Shown here: one piece after another, positions 54,793 through 64,000 of the stretch
How the letters are laid out: the number at the start of each line of letters is the position of its first letter
How positions within the stretch are numbered: the first letter of the stretch is position 1
Source: Blastocatellia bacterium
Lineage (GTDB): Bacteria; Acidobacteriota; Blastocatellia; UBA7656; JADIYM01
Assembly: GCA_016705245.1 (NCBI GenBank)
Contig: JADIYM010000013.1
Coordinates: 62,001-126,000, forward strand
Length of the DNA: 64,000 nucleotides
Direction: 5' to 3'
The notes under the pieces: model-generated
The model's input: only the letters and a program-made list of their open reading frames with translations
Database searches by the model: none
Told to the model about the DNA's origin: nothing
Made by a program: the position numbers and the translations under genes

Positions 54793-54893
54793 GGCTCAGT
54801 GTCTCTGCGCCTTCGCGCCTCTGTGTGCGAAGCTCTGCCTGTCCGGAACGCGAAGAGCTTCGCGCACGGAGACACTGAGACACAGAGCCGCCG
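54793..54893. repeat. Family A inverted repeat between mreB-like and rseP-like genes
   Basis: Arms of ~40 bases: GGCTCAGTGTCTCTGCG... and ...CGGAGACACTGAGACACAGAGCC, with an inner GCGAAGCTCT/AGAGCTTCGC pair. It lies between convergent genes. Confidence 0.75.
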
Positions 54894-54900
54894 AGGACCG

Positions 54901-56304
54901 CTAACGCCCTGAGTTCTGATTGGCGGGCTGTGATGCCGCCGGAGGCGCCTCGACCGGTGCCGGTCCGACAATCTTCTTGCGAATGTCGTTGTAGAAGACG
55001 AATCCCATCAGAAGGACGATCAGGACGAGACCGACGTTGATCATCTTCTCCTTCGCATTTAGCGAAAGCTGCAATCCGAACAGGCCGAGCAACCACTCCA
55101 GGAAGAGCATGAAGATGAGACCGCCGTCGAGGACCGGAATCGGCAGCAGGTTGAAGATGCCGAGGTTCAGGCTGAGCAATCCCATGAGGTCGAACACGGG
55201 ACCGACCCCCTGCTGGGCTGCCTGTCCGACGATCTCCGCGATCCCGATCGGACCGGCGAGCGCCGAGCTTGCCGAGCGCTGACCCGAGAAGATCTGGCCG
55301 ATGGCCGCGCCCGTGATCTTCAGGAAATGCATATTCTGATCGATGGCGTAAACCATCGCGTCCTTCGGACCAAGCGGGGTCGTGATCATTTCGACGCCGG
55401 TAATGTCCGGCGCAAATCCAAGCCTACCGACGCCGCCTTCCTCAACCGTCCTGGCCGTCAGGTTCAGCGTCTCGTCACCGCGCTTCACCACGAGCGCGAC
55501 CTCCTGGCCGGGCTTCTCGTTGATCCGCTTGATGAGGCCATAGACGTCGGGACCGACCTGGAAATCGTCGACCGAAACGATGGTGTCGCCCGGCTTCATT
55601 CCGGCGATCTCCGCCGGCATTCCGGCGCTGACCGCCTTGGCGATGACGACCGCCCCGGCCATGTCCGGCTGGACGCCGAGACTTCCAATGGCTTCTCCCC
55701 GATTGATCGAGTCGAGGGTTGCAGTGATGTCGAGCGTCTGTCCGCCCCGGTCGATCGTGACGATGACCGTATGTCCCGGCGAAAGCATCTCGCGCGACGC
55801 GAAGTCGCGCCACATCGGCACCACGATGCCGTCGAACTTGACGATGCGATCACCGGGCTGAATTCCCGCCTTCGCACCAGCTGCCTTCGGATCGACGAGG
55901 CCGACCACGGCCGGCTTGTTCAGAAACGCCGGCGCGGAATACGAGAGCATGCTGGCGATGAACGGAATGGCGATAGCCGTCAGTATGTTCGCGACCGGGC
56001 CGGCGATTGCGACCAGGAAGCGGTGCCACTTCGAGTGCGAAAGGAATTCGTCTGGCGCTCCGGCACGATCCTCGGCGATGTTGTCACCGGCCATCTTCAC
56101 GTACCCGCCAAGAGGCAGCAGCGAGATTCGATAGTCCGTGTCGCCGCGCTTGAAGCCGAGGATGCGCTTGCCGAATCCGAGGCTGAAGACCTCGACGCGA
56201 ATGCCGAGCCATTTGGCCACGAGAAAGTGGCCCGCCTCGTGAATGAAGATCATGGCTCCAAGCACGAGCAGGAAGATCGGCAGGTATTGAACGAAGCTGG
56301 ACAC
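54901..56304 (-). CDS. rseP: Site-2 intramembrane zinc protease, RseP type
   Basis: 467 residues from a GTG at 56304 with GAGGAGG seven bases upstream. The active-site helix has FIHEAGHFLVAKWLG (HExxH) and the later LDG motif is PVLDGGLIFMLF. Between them are two PDZ domains (each starting with a GLVDPKAAGAKAGIQPGD- or AEIAGMKPGDTIVSV-like stretch). Four transmembrane segments. In other bacteria RseP cleaves anti-sigma factors and remnant signal peptides. The last ~25 residues are Pro/Ala/Gln-rich. Confidence 0.93.
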   Translation of the reverse strand: MSSFVQYLPIFLLVLGAMIFIHEAGHFLVAKWLGIRVEVFSLGFGKRILGFKRGDTDYRISLLPLGGYVKMAGDNIAEDRAGAPDEFLSHSKWHRFLVAIAGPVANILTAIAIPFIASMLSYSAPAFLNKPAVVGLVDPKAAGAKAGIQPGDRIVKFDGIVVPMWRDFASREMLSPGHTVIVTIDRGGQTLDITATLDSINRGEAIGSLGVQPDMAGAVVIAKAVSAGMPAEIAGMKPGDTIVSVDDFQVGPDVYGLIKRINEKPGQEVALVVKRGDETLNLTARTVEEGGVGRLGFAPDITGVEMITTPLGPKDAMVYAIDQNMHFLKITGAAIGQIFSGQRSASSALAGPIGIAEIVGQAAQQGVGPVFDLMGLLSLNLGIFNLLPIPVLDGGLIFMLFLEWLLGLFGLQLSLNAKEKMINVGLVLIVLLMGFVFYNDIRKKIVGPAPVEAPPAASQPANQNSGR

Positions 56305-56466
56305 GGACGTACCTCCTCGAAAGTGAGCGACCAGAAAGTGTACCGCACGCTGTCGAGAGCTTGCCACCACGAGTTCGTCCAGGCCTGGTCCGAAGTCTCG
56401 GAACTCTGATGAAACAGGCGCGGGAATCTCGTCGTATCAAGCGGCGTCCGAAACAACAGCCTACGA

Positions 56467-58296
56467 ATGGAACGAGATACAGGTATGCGCACACGTTCGA
56501 CGTCACCCACGACACGGCTCCAGATCGTTGGAGCGGTTCTGGCGGCCACCTTCGTCATCGCCCCGGGGGCCGTGCTGGCCAATGGGCGCCGCCCAGCCTC
56601 GAGACCTTCGGCAAAACCCGCAGCCGCGGCGCCTGTCGCAGCCGCGCCGGATGCGAAGGCGAACGAGACCTTTGATGACGTGCCCCCGATCCAGGGCCAG
56701 GCACCGAATCCTCCGCAGGACCCATCGACAACGCCGAACAACCAGCTGACGGCCACGTCGCCGCTCATCACGTTTGTCGATGTTCCGGCGACTCGCGTCG
56801 GCGTCGACCAGGCGAATGTGCTGTCGCTGACGATGCACGATGCCATCAAGATGGCGGTGGCGAACAACCTGAGCATCGAGATCAGCAAGTTCGACGTGCG
56901 CAGTTCCGAATACGACCTTATCTCGGCGAAGGGCGGCTACGATCCGCTGCTCGCGGCCGACATTGGATTCACGTCGGCGACCTTTCCGGTGACCTCGCTC
57001 TTCCAGGGCGGTGGAACCGACGCGTCGGTGACGCAGAAGGAACTCGCGTTCAACGCCTCGTTCCAGCGACTGCTCGAGTCGGGCGGCAACTTCAAGGCCA
57101 CGTTCAACAACACGCGTGAGACGACCGACAGCACGGCGTCGACCCTCAATCCGATCTATCGGCCGACCCTGACTCTCGACATTTCGCAGCCATTGATGCG
57201 CAACTTCAAGATCGACTCGACGCGCCGCCAGATCAAGCTTGCGAAGAAGCAGCTCGACCTCACGGACGTCCAGTTCCGGCAGCAGGTGATCGACACGATC
57301 ACGAGCGTCCAGCGCGCCTACTGGGACCTCGTTTATGCGCTCCGAAACGAGCAGATTCAGCGCGAGTCGGTCGAGCTTGCGCGCGTGCAGCTCGAGAACA
57401 ACCTTCGCCAGGTCGAGGCCGGAACGCTCGCGCCCATCGAGCTGCGATCGACCGAGTCAAACCTCGAGCTGCGAAAGGAATTTGTCATTACCGCGCTGCA
57501 GGCCATCACGACGGCCGAGAACACGCTGAAGAACCTCATGTTCAACGATCCGGGCGACCCGATGTGGTTTGCTCGCATCACGCCGGTAGATCCGGCCGGT
57601 CTCGTGCCGACCGGCGCGGACCTCGATTCTTCGATGAAGGCCGCGGTCCTCAACCGTCCGGAGCTGACCCAGCTCAAACTGCGAACCGAGCTCAAGCAGA
57701 TCGACCGGGAGTTTTTCAAGAACCAGCTCAAGCCTCAGGTCGATGCGTTCTTCCAGTATTCGCTCCGCGGCACGGCCGGTTCACCGGCAATCTCCACCGG
57801 CAATCCGGTATTCGTGCCTGAACAGTTCATCGGTGGCTACGGTCGTTCGATCGGAACGCTCTTCAGTACGGACTTCCCCACGTACTCGGTGGGAGTCAGG
57901 TTCAGTTTCCCGATCGGTAACAACGTCGCCGAGGCGAACTTTGGCCGGACGGAGGCGGAACTGCGACAACTCGATGCGGAACAGCGTCGGATGGTCCAGA
58001 GCATCCAGGTCGAGGTCCGCAATGCGCTTCAGTCCGTCGATGCCGCGCGCCAGCGCTTCGAGGCTGCCAGGGCATCGCGCGTGGCCGCGGAAGCACAGTT
58101 GCGCGGCGAGGAGGAACGATTCCGCGCTGGCCTGTCCACGAACTTCTTCGTGCTCGACCGGCAGAATCAGTTGTCCGAGGCACGCGGCCGTGAGGCTCTG
58201 GCTTTGACCGACTACAACAAGGCCATCGTCGAGCTGCAGCGGGTTACTGGAACGACTGAATCAGTCAATGGCGTGACGATCGAATCGACTGAGTAG
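56467..58296 (+). CDS. TolC-family outer-membrane efflux protein
   Basis: 609 residues. An N-terminal signal segment (~18-38), an Ala/Pro-rich region to ~100, then two OEP halves with alpha-helical hairpin signatures, for example LTMHDAIKMAVANNLSIEI and the repeat RAYWDLVYALRNEQIQRESVELARVQ. The C-terminal half mirrors this with VRNALQSVDAARQRFEAARAS and NKAIVELQRVTGTTES. It forms the outer-membrane channel of a tripartite exporter. The inner-membrane pump and adaptor are not in the window. Start ATG 56467 or 56485. The extended N-terminal linker is unusual for TolC. Confidence 0.88.
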   Translation: MERDTGMRTRSTSPTTRLQIVGAVLAATFVIAPGAVLANGRRPASRPSAKPAAAAPVAAAPDAKANETFDDVPPIQGQAPNPPQDPSTTPNNQLTATSPLITFVDVPATRVGVDQANVLSLTMHDAIKMAVANNLSIEISKFDVRSSEYDLISAKGGYDPLLAADIGFTSATFPVTSLFQGGGTDASVTQKELAFNASFQRLLESGGNFKATFNNTRETTDSTASTLNPIYRPTLTLDISQPLMRNFKIDSTRRQIKLAKKQLDLTDVQFRQQVIDTITSVQRAYWDLVYALRNEQIQRESVELARVQLENNLRQVEAGTLAPIELRSTESNLELRKEFVITALQAITTAENTLKNLMFNDPGDPMWFARITPVDPAGLVPTGADLDSSMKAAVLNRPELTQLKLRTELKQIDREFFKNQLKPQVDAFFQYSLRGTAGSPAISTGNPVFVPEQFIGGYGRSIGTLFSTDFPTYSVGVRFSFPIGNNVAEANFGRTEAELRQLDAEQRRMVQSIQVEVRNALQSVDAARQRFEAARASRVAAEAQLRGEEERFRAGLSTNFFVLDRQNQLSEARGREALALTDYNKAIVELQRVTGTTESVNGVTIESTE

Positions 58297-58311
58297 GCGG
58301 GAGTCGAGAAT

Positions 58312-58410
58312 GCGTTGCCGTACTGAGAGCACGGAGGCACGGAGAGCACGGAGTCACGATGTTTGAATCTCTGTTCTCTACGTGCCTTTGTGCTCTCTGT
58401 GCGGCAACGC
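58312..58410. repeat. Family A inverted repeat between tolC-like and zinc peptidase genes
   Basis: Outer arms GCGTTGCCG/CGGCAACGC and inner GAGAGCACGGAGGCACGGAG units facing GTGCCTTTGTGCTCTC. It lies between convergent genes. Confidence 0.7.
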
Positions 58411-58425
58411 CTTTTCACTGGGTTG

Positions 58426-59298
58426 CTACCGTACGTTCAGGTCCCGGGCCGCGAACGTGTCGCCCTGTCGCACATCGCCCGTGTTGAATCCGCGGTTGAA
58501 CCACTGCGAACGCTGCGCCGACGTTCCGTGCGTGAACGAGTCCGGCACGACGTATCCCTGGGCTTCCATCTGCAGTTTGTCGTCGCCGATCGCGCTCGCC
58601 GCCCGAAGCGCCTCTTCGATGTCACCCGGCTCGAGACTCTGGAACTTCTGCTGCGCGTGGTGCGCCCAGACGCCCGCATAAAAATCCGCCTGTAGCTCCA
58701 GTCGCACCGATAGCTGGTTGTACTCTTCCTTACTCACCTGTCCACGCATCTTGTCGACCTTTCCCGAGGTCCCGACCTGATTCTGGACGTGATGCCCGAT
58801 CTCGTGCGCGATCACGTACGCTTGCGCAAAGTCGCCCTCTGCGCCGTGACGCCTTCGCAGATCCTCGAAGAAACTCAGATCGATGTAGACCGTTTCGTCG
58901 GCCGGACAATAGAACGGTCCGACGGCCGCCGAGGCGTTGCCGCACGCCGACTGCACGCTGCCCGTAAAGATCACCAGCTTCGGTTCCCGGTAGGTTCGCC
59001 CCAGCTTCTGGAACTGCTCCCTCCAGATCTCCTCGGTATCGGCGAGCACCACGCCGACGAACTGCTTCCACTCGTCTTCCTGCGGATTCGTCGCCACAGG
59101 TGCACCCTGTTCGCCGCCAGGCGCCTGCCCCTGCTGCGGCAGTTGTTCCAGAAGCTGGCGTGGATCCGCGCCGAGCAGCAACGCGATGATGAAGATGACG
59201 ATAGTGCCAAGTCCGCCCCCGATCGCAAGGCCGCCACCGCGCGACATGCCGCGGCGGTCCTCGATGTTCTGACTCTGCCGCCGATTCTTCCACAGCAT
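58426..59298 (-). CDS. Neutral zinc metallopeptidase (YpfJ family)
   Basis: 290 residues with an ATG at 59298 and AAGGGGG upstream. A cytoplasmic Arg-rich start, one transmembrane helix (~residues 25-45), then an outer domain with zinc site AYVIAHEIGHHVQ, preceded by FYCPADETVYIDLSFFEDL and followed by LELQADFYAGVWAHH (ligand Glu-Asp region). This is the standard order for the family. It is probably anchored in the inner membrane facing out; the substrate is unknown. Confidence 0.9.
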   Translation of the reverse strand: MLWKNRRQSQNIEDRRGMSRGGGLAIGGGLGTIVIFIIALLLGADPRQLLEQLPQQGQAPGGEQGAPVATNPQEDEWKQFVGVVLADTEEIWREQFQKLGRTYREPKLVIFTGSVQSACGNASAAVGPFYCPADETVYIDLSFFEDLRRRHGAEGDFAQAYVIAHEIGHHVQNQVGTSGKVDKMRGQVSKEEYNQLSVRLELQADFYAGVWAHHAQQKFQSLEPGDIEEALRAASAIGDDKLQMEAQGYVVPDSFTHGTSAQRSQWFNRGFNTGDVRQGDTFAARDLNVR

Positions 59299-59461
59299 CC
59301 GGTTCGCCCCCTTAGCGTGTCGGTCGAACGCGCAGTCCACGTCGCGTCGGAATCCATTCTGTCGAACAGTCGCCGCAGGATCAACCGACCGTGCGCCGTA
59401 GCCCGAGCTTTGCGCGATCCGTCCGCGCATGCGATAAACCACCCCGGCGCGGTCGCCAACC

Positions 59462-60220
59462 ATGAAGATCACCGCCACGGTCATTTCGCTCAACGAGGAG
59501 CGCCGCATCAGCGCGGCTCTCGAATCGCTCGCATGGGCCGACGAGATCGTCGTCGTTGACTCGGGCTCTAGCGACCGAACCGTCGAGGTTGCATCGACGT
59601 TCACCGACCGGGTCCTGCACAATCCGTGGCCCGGGTACGCGGCTCAGAAGAACTACGCAGCCGCAGCGGCGACGAACGACTGGGTCTTCTCTCTCGATGC
59701 CGACGAAGTCGTCACCGAAGATCTCGCCGCATCGATCCTTGCGCTTCGCGCTCGCGGGCCCGACCGCTCCGGCTACCGAATGGCCAGGCGCGCCTGGTAC
59801 ATCGATCGCTGGATTCGTTTCAGCGGCTGGTACCCGGACTGGCAGGTCCGCCTCTATGACCGGCGAGTCGGCAGGTTCGACGGCGAGTTCGTCCACGAAT
59901 CCGTGTCGATTCCGACGGCCACCGGCACGCTTGAAGGCGACATCGAACATTTCACGGTCGACAGTCTCGGCGACCACCATCGCCGAATCGACGGCTACAC
60001 GACGCTCGCCGCACGAGCGCGTACCGCCCGGGGTCGGAAATTCTCGGCTCTTCGCGCGGTCGGGCAGCCCCCGCTGACGTTTCTGCAGACCTACCTGCTC
60101 AGGCAGGGATTTCGCGACGGAGCCGCCGGTCTCGCCATTGCAGGCTTTGCGGCCTACTACGTTTTCATGCGCGAGATGAAGATGCGCTTCCAGGCCGGCG
60201 GCGATGAGGATGCCGGCTGA
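59462..60220 (+). CDS. Glycosyltransferase family 2 (WaaE/KdtX type)
   Basis: 252 residues. GT-A fold: TATVISLNEERRISAALESL, VVVDSGSSDRTVEVA, then the metal-binding DADEV motif in FSLDADEVV and RRIDGYTTLAAR. The RFSGWYPDWQVRLYDR and FVHESV blocks are typical of the LPS inner-core glucosyltransferase group (WaaE/KdtX). It would attach a sugar to a lipid-linked acceptor on the inner face of the membrane. The next gene starts two bases after its stop. Confidence 0.9.
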   Translation: MKITATVISLNEERRISAALESLAWADEIVVVDSGSSDRTVEVASTFTDRVLHNPWPGYAAQKNYAAAAATNDWVFSLDADEVVTEDLAASILALRARGPDRSGYRMARRAWYIDRWIRFSGWYPDWQVRLYDRRVGRFDGEFVHESVSIPTATGTLEGDIEHFTVDSLGDHHRRIDGYTTLAARARTARGRKFSALRAVGQPPLTFLQTYLLRQGFRDGAAGLAIAGFAAYYVFMREMKMRFQAGGDEDAG

Positions 60221-60221
60221 G

Positions 60222-61598
60222 ATGGCCGCGTTCGTCGACCTTCTGCGACTCCGGATGACTATGGGGGTCCGCTGGTTCCGCGCAGAGAGCTTCACGATCG
60301 TCGTGATGGCGCCGCTCGTCGTGGGCGGAGCCGCGCTCATCTTCGAACCGTTCATCGCCGACGCGGCCCGAATTGCACGCGAGGGCGGGCTGCCGTGGCT
60401 CGCGAACCGCCAGCTCGCTCTGGCTGGCATCGCATCCATCGCCCTCATCGTAGCCCGACTCTCGGGAACGATCCGCGACGCCTACGCTATCCGCGAGTCG
60501 GACTTCGCGCTCGATTCGCTTCCGATCGGTCCGATCGCGCTCGCGCACGACACGCTGATACGGCGCGTTGCAAAAGCGATGCCGGTCGCAGCCGCCTTGA
60601 TGATCGGCGCCGCGCTTGCGGCTCCGGAAGGGGCCGGACGCATAGCGACCGCACGGGGAATCGCTGGCTCCGCGCTGCTCTATGCTTGCGCGCTCGCCGT
60701 CGTCGAGACGGGTTGCGCGATGCTCGCCGTGCGCTTGCGGGTCGTGCGGCCGATTCGACTGGCGTTGGTCACTGTCGCTGCCGGTGTCGCGGCCGTAGCG
60801 ATCGGCGATGCAGCCGTCTGGATGGCACCCGTCGTGGTCGTGCTCGGATACGCGGCAACGATCGTTGCGTTTCGTCGATGGCGCGTTGCCGACAGGGATG
60901 CGGCCCGGCACGCACTCGCTAAGGCGCGCCGGTCGAGCGTGCGTGCCGAGCGGCTCGCGGACCGTTTCTTCGGGCCGCGAATTGGTGCACAGGTAATTCG
61001 CGACCTCCGCCTCGCGCGACGCGGATTCTCGTCGGCGGTATACGCGTCGATCGGCCTCGCCGTCGTCGTGCCCGGAGCCGCGGCGTGGCTCGCCGACCGC
61101 TTCGACCTGTCGGCGGCTTCCCGTTTTCGTGCGGCTGGCGCGGCGACAGCCGCCTCGGCGTTCGCGCTTGCCGCGCTCACCCACGCACTGGTGGCGTACG
61201 AACGACCGCGCGTGTGGATCGACCTCGTCTCGGGAGTGTCAAAGGAGGAGTTCCCGCGTGCCCGCCTCTGGACGGCGCGATTACTCGCGGCGCCTGCCTT
61301 CGCGGTGGGGCTTATCGCGGCGATCGCCTCCGACGTCCCGTTGGGATTCCTGTCGGTCGCGACGCTGGCTTGGGCGACGTGGGCGACAGCGTCGCTCACG
61401 GGCGTGCTCTGCTACGAGTTGAAGGAGCGGCCGGCTGCGGGACTCGTCCTCGCTGCGGTGCTCGCCGGTGGTGTCTCGCTACTGATCGTCGTCAATGAAC
61501 CATTCGAGCTGATGTGGTACTTCGGGATCTTTGCGTACGTCTACGCCATGTTCCATCTCGAAGCCCGAGCCGGCGACAAGGTCGCCTGGGCTGAGTGA
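60222..61598 (+). CDS. Polytopic membrane protein, function unknown
   Basis: 458 residues with ~10-12 predicted transmembrane helices. The ATG at 60222 follows the glycosyltransferase stop directly and has GAGGA upstream; an in-frame ATG at 60204 overlaps the upstream gene. Long Ala/Val/Leu-rich helices are broken by one basic loop near residues 230-260 (RWRVADRDAARHALAKARRSS). It resembles ABC-2-type or exporter permeases in layout without a clear match. Its pairing with the glycosyltransferase suggests envelope glycan or lipid handling. Confidence 0.7.
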   Translation: MAAFVDLLRLRMTMGVRWFRAESFTIVVMAPLVVGGAALIFEPFIADAARIAREGGLPWLANRQLALAGIASIALIVARLSGTIRDAYAIRESDFALDSLPIGPIALAHDTLIRRVAKAMPVAAALMIGAALAAPEGAGRIATARGIAGSALLYACALAVVETGCAMLAVRLRVVRPIRLALVTVAAGVAAVAIGDAAVWMAPVVVVLGYAATIVAFRRWRVADRDAARHALAKARRSSVRAERLADRFFGPRIGAQVIRDLRLARRGFSSAVYASIGLAVVVPGAAAWLADRFDLSAASRFRAAGAATAASAFALAALTHALVAYERPRVWIDLVSGVSKEEFPRARLWTARLLAAPAFAVGLIAAIASDVPLGFLSVATLAWATWATASLTGVLCYELKERPAAGLVLAAVLAGGVSLLIVVNEPFELMWYFGIFAYVYAMFHLEARAGDKVAWAE

Positions 61599-61693
61599 CA
61601 GAACCGCGAGCCGTAGCAAGCGGCCTGCGAACGGTCGAACGGTTCCGATCACTTCTGTCCGTCCGCAACGACGAGGCTGCGGTTTCAGGCATA

Positions 61694-61794
61694 GTCCGTG
61701 GGACGCTCGCTACCGCTCGCGGCTCGAGGAACGGGGACGAATCCGGGTGGTCCCCGTTTTTTGAGCCGCGAGCGGTAGCGAGCGTCCCACGGAC
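61694..61794. repeat. Family C palindrome (gap 61599-62039)
   Basis: GTCCGTGGGACGCTCGCTAC... and ...GTAGCGAGCGTCCCACGGAC, ~45-base arms around ~11 bases; the same element as 34456-34569. Half-sites CCGCGAGCCGTAGCAAGC (~61606) and CGCTCGCTACCGCTCGCGG (~61866) flank it. The rest of the 441-base gap upstream of the M1 peptidase gene has no coding signal. Confidence 0.75.
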
Positions 61795-62039
61795 GGTCGA
61801 ACGGGTCCAATCACTTCTGTCCTTCCGCAACTACGAGTCTTCGATTCAACGCGCCGTCCGCAGGCCGCTCGCTACCGCTCGCGGTTCTGTAACTCGAGGC
61901 GGCCGACAGTGCATTGCCGGGCGCACGTGACTCGCGGAAGGGAATGTGACGAGCCCATAATCGTCTCTGTATCTGTGGCCGTTTTCTCGACTCTGATGCA
62001 CACTTCGAGGTTCGAAATCCGCTTCCGAGAGTCAACGCC

Positions 62040-64000
62040 ATGAACCGCACGTCGCTCGTCGTCATCGTAGTCATCGTCGCGCTACTCGCCCCGCTGGCGC
62101 AGGCCCAACAACCGGTCGCGGCGGCGCCCGAGCTCGCCGCCTACACGGCTCTCCGCACCGTGGCGCTTTCGGGTGAGTCGTGTTCCGTCGCAAACGTCGT
62201 CCTGCGGCGCGACGCAGGCGTCTTCACCCTCAAGTCGGGCGAACTGCACTTCGTGGCTCCGGTGGAGGGACGGGTGACGGCCGCGGTGTTCCTCGGCGAC
62301 GGCGAGTTCACGATGACGCCGCCGCTCGAGTGCGAGAAGAAGTCGCTCGCTATCTACACCAAAACTCCATCGATCGCGGAGCCCTTCACGGAGGCTGTTT
62401 TCCGCTTCAGCGACGAAACGTGGGCCGAGCTGAAGGAATCCGAGCGTGCGACGTTTTCGACAGGCGGCCCCCAGGCCGCACGCGCAGGTGAAGTCCTCCG
62501 CAACCACGTGAAGTACCTCCGCGAGACACTGGGGCTCAACCTGGAGCTTCGCACCTTCTCGGATCTTTATTCTAAGGAGAAGGAGCGCCACGGATACTTT
62601 GCCGCATTCCTGAAGGGCAACAACTTCCCGAAACTAGTTTTCCTGATGGATCCGCGTGGCATCGACCAGTTAGCTCCCGAACAGGTCATGCTTGCGAGCT
62701 TCGACTCGGCAACGAACGGATTCTGGGCGGCATTTCCAATGCAGACACCTGAAGGCGGGACGGCGCTGAAAGACGCGCGAACCTTCGATATCAAGCAGCA
62801 CGACATCGACGCCACAATCAACGGCACGATGCTGACGGCGACAGACAAGGTGACACTGCGAGGCGTGCGTTCGGGCGTCCGGGTACTGCCCTTCCAGCTT
62901 TTCCCTCGATTGAGGATCTCGAAGGTCGCTGATGCGTCGGGCGCAGCGTTGCCGTTCATTCAGCAGTCGAAGGAAGAAGGGAGCGATGTCGGTGTCCTGC
63001 TTCCGACAATGCTGCCGACGGACTCCGACACCGTAGTGACGTTCGAATATGCGGGAGACGAGGCGATCAGCGATTCCGGCAACAACAACTTCATTCTCTT
63101 GCCGCGCAGCACCTGGTATCCGAACAATGGCAGCACGGCCTTTGGGGACAGATCTCTGTTTCGAATGGCGTTTCGTGTTTCGGACAAGCTGACAATTGTC
63201 GGCACAGGCGCGCTCGCCGAACCCGAGACGGCCGAGGCCGGACAGCGAGTCTCCAAGTGGACCAGCGGGACAGTCGAGCTGGCGGTTTCGGGATTCAACC
63301 TGGGCAGGTTCAAGCGCGTGGAACAGGCCGACGCCGAATCTGGCTACACGATCGAGTTCTATGCCAACACGACGCTCCCCGATGAACTGCGGCGTGTACA
63401 GGTCGCCGCCGAGGCTGCCGAGGCTCGAGGCGAACGGACCGATACGACTCTTGGTGCAATCTCGACGACGTCCATGGCGAAGACCGCACTCGCCGATACC
63501 CAGAACGCCACCCGCATCTACAACGCCTACTTCGGCAAGCTGCCATACACCCGCATCGCCATCTCGCAGCAGCCGGCGATCGGCTTCGGTCAGGCCTGGC
63601 CGACGCTCGTCTACATGCCCTACTCGGCGTTTCTCGACTCGACGATCCGGACTCAGCTACTTGGAAGTGGTGGCGTGAACACATTCTTCCGGTACGTCGG
63701 GCCGCACGAAGTTGCTCACCAATGGTGGGGCCACGTTGTCGGGTGGGAGAGCTATCGAGACCAGTGGATGAGCGAGGGCTTCGCCGAGTTCTCGGCGTCG
63801 CTCTGGGTCGAGCGCCTCAAGGGTCCCCAGAAGCTCGCGGAGTTCTGGGAGGACCACCGCAAGCAGATTGTTCAGCCGACGCGCGCCACCGATGGCAAGG
63901 CCCCATACACGGTCGGCCCCGTGACCCAGGGCTTCCGGCTGGACTCAGGCAAAATCGGTGGCGCCTACCGATACCTCGTTTATCCGAAGGGCGCGTACAT
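62040..64000 (+). CDS. Exported M1-family metallopeptidase (cut by window edge)
   Basis: 653 residues visible from the ATG at 62040, open through the window end. A signal peptide covers ~1-23 (LLAPLAQAQ). A long all-beta N-terminal region follows, then the gluzincin site at ~residue 557: HEVAHQWWGHVVGWE followed by the zinc-ligand Glu in SEGFAEF. The spacing and the HExxH-x18-E layout match the aminopeptidase N superfamily. It is likely a periplasmic aminopeptidase or peptidase-like enzyme. The rest of the catalytic domain and the C-terminus lie beyond the window. Confidence 0.9.
   Translation, partial: MNRTSLVVIVVIVALLAPLAQAQQPVAAAPELAAYTALRTVALSGESCSVANVVLRRDAGVFTLKSGELHFVAPVEGRVTAAVFLGDGEFTMTPPLECEKKSLAIYTKTPSIAEPFTEAVFRFSDETWAELKESERATFSTGGPQAARAGEVLRNHVKYLRETLGLNLELRTFSDLYSKEKERHGYFAAFLKGNNFPKLVFLMDPRGIDQLAPEQVMLASFDSATNGFWAAFPMQTPEGGTALKDARTFDIKQHDIDATINGTMLTATDKVTLRGVRSGVRVLPFQLFPRLRISKVADASGAALPFIQQSKEEGSDVGVLLPTMLPTDSDTVVTFEYAGDEAISDSGNNNFILLPRSTWYPNNGSTAFGDRSLFRMAFRVSDKLTIVGTGALAEPETAEAGQRVSKWTSGTVELAVSGFNLGRFKRVEQADAESGYTIEFYANTTLPDELRRVQVAAEAAEARGERTDTTLGAISTTSMAKTALADTQNATRIYNAYFGKLPYTRIAISQQPAIGFGQAWPTLVYMPYSAFLDSTIRTQLLGSGGVNTFFRYVGPHEVAHQWWGHVVGWESYRDQWMSEGFAEFSASLWVERLKGPQKLAEFWEDHRKQIVQPTRATDGKAPYTVGPVTQGFRLDSGKIGGAYRYLVYPKGAY

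Overview
The window is high-GC bacterial DNA. It most probably comes from an uncultivated Acidobacteriota lineage of the Thermoanaerobaculia or Vicinamibacteria type. Pointers are a VWA protein of the acidobacterial VWFA-related type, a very large TonB-dependent receptor with an N-terminal carboxypeptidase-regulatory domain, a CadC-type DNA-binding domain fused to effector domains, many secreted repeat proteins, and several families of intergenic palindromes. This is inference from gene style. No rRNA is present, and the only RNA genes are tRNA-Cys and tRNA-Gly.

Layout. 0-6.6 kb: end of a membrane protein, an orphan DNA methyltransferase coupled to a TPR protein, glutathione peroxidase, UvrA. 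6.7-12.4 kb (minus strand): threonine aldolase, a HemW-like protein with a broken radical-SAM motif, a frameshifted HtrA protease, a Ser-rich membrane protein, a frameshifted lipoprotein archaemetzincin with a coupled partner. 12.7-19.3 kb: PilW/PilX-type pilus proteins, VWA protein, frameshifted M23 peptidase, DUF3108 protein. 19.3-23.8 kb: an isolated sigma-54 promoter, RlmB, an SdiA-regulated-type lipoprotein, a secreted protein, two tRNAs. 23.8-31.4 kb: CadC/hydrolase/pseudo-cyclase fusion, an ECF sigma/anti-sigma/DUF4252 operon, HAD phosphatase, frameshifted TPR protein, APC permease. 31.5-40 kb (minus strand): LytTR two-component pair, HutF-like amidohydrolase, M20 peptidase, ferritin-like/ferredoxin fusion, a probable selenocysteine rhodanese, PQQ-type sugar dehydrogenase. 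40-49.5 kb: a segment bounded by two 361-bp near-identical inverted repeats, with an alpha/beta hydrolase-DinB protein, acyl-CoA carboxylase beta chain, a spermidine-synthase-like membrane protein and a DUF58/MoxR pair. 49.5-64 kb: TonB receptor, MreB paralogue, RseP-type protease, TolC, neutral zinc metallopeptidase, glycosyltransferase plus membrane protein, and the start of an M1 metallopeptidase.

The strongest unusual signal is the rhodanese gene at 37761-38240. An in-frame UGA sits where a cysteine is expected after the conserved YC-x, coding sequence continues beyond it, and a 7-bp stem with a GGUGC loop lies 21 nt after the UGA, which fits bacterial SECIS rules. Other notable points are the 361-bp inverted repeats, the sigma-54 promoter in front of a structured non-coding stretch, and palindromes that mark convergent gene ends.

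At least six frameshifts, mostly apparent one-base deletions, break otherwise well-preserved genes (near 9287, 11562, 17922, 29300, 29520 and 44447). They suggest residual indel errors in the assembly more than real decay, and single-base claims should be read with that in mind. Many genes are translationally coupled by GTGA or ATGA overlaps.
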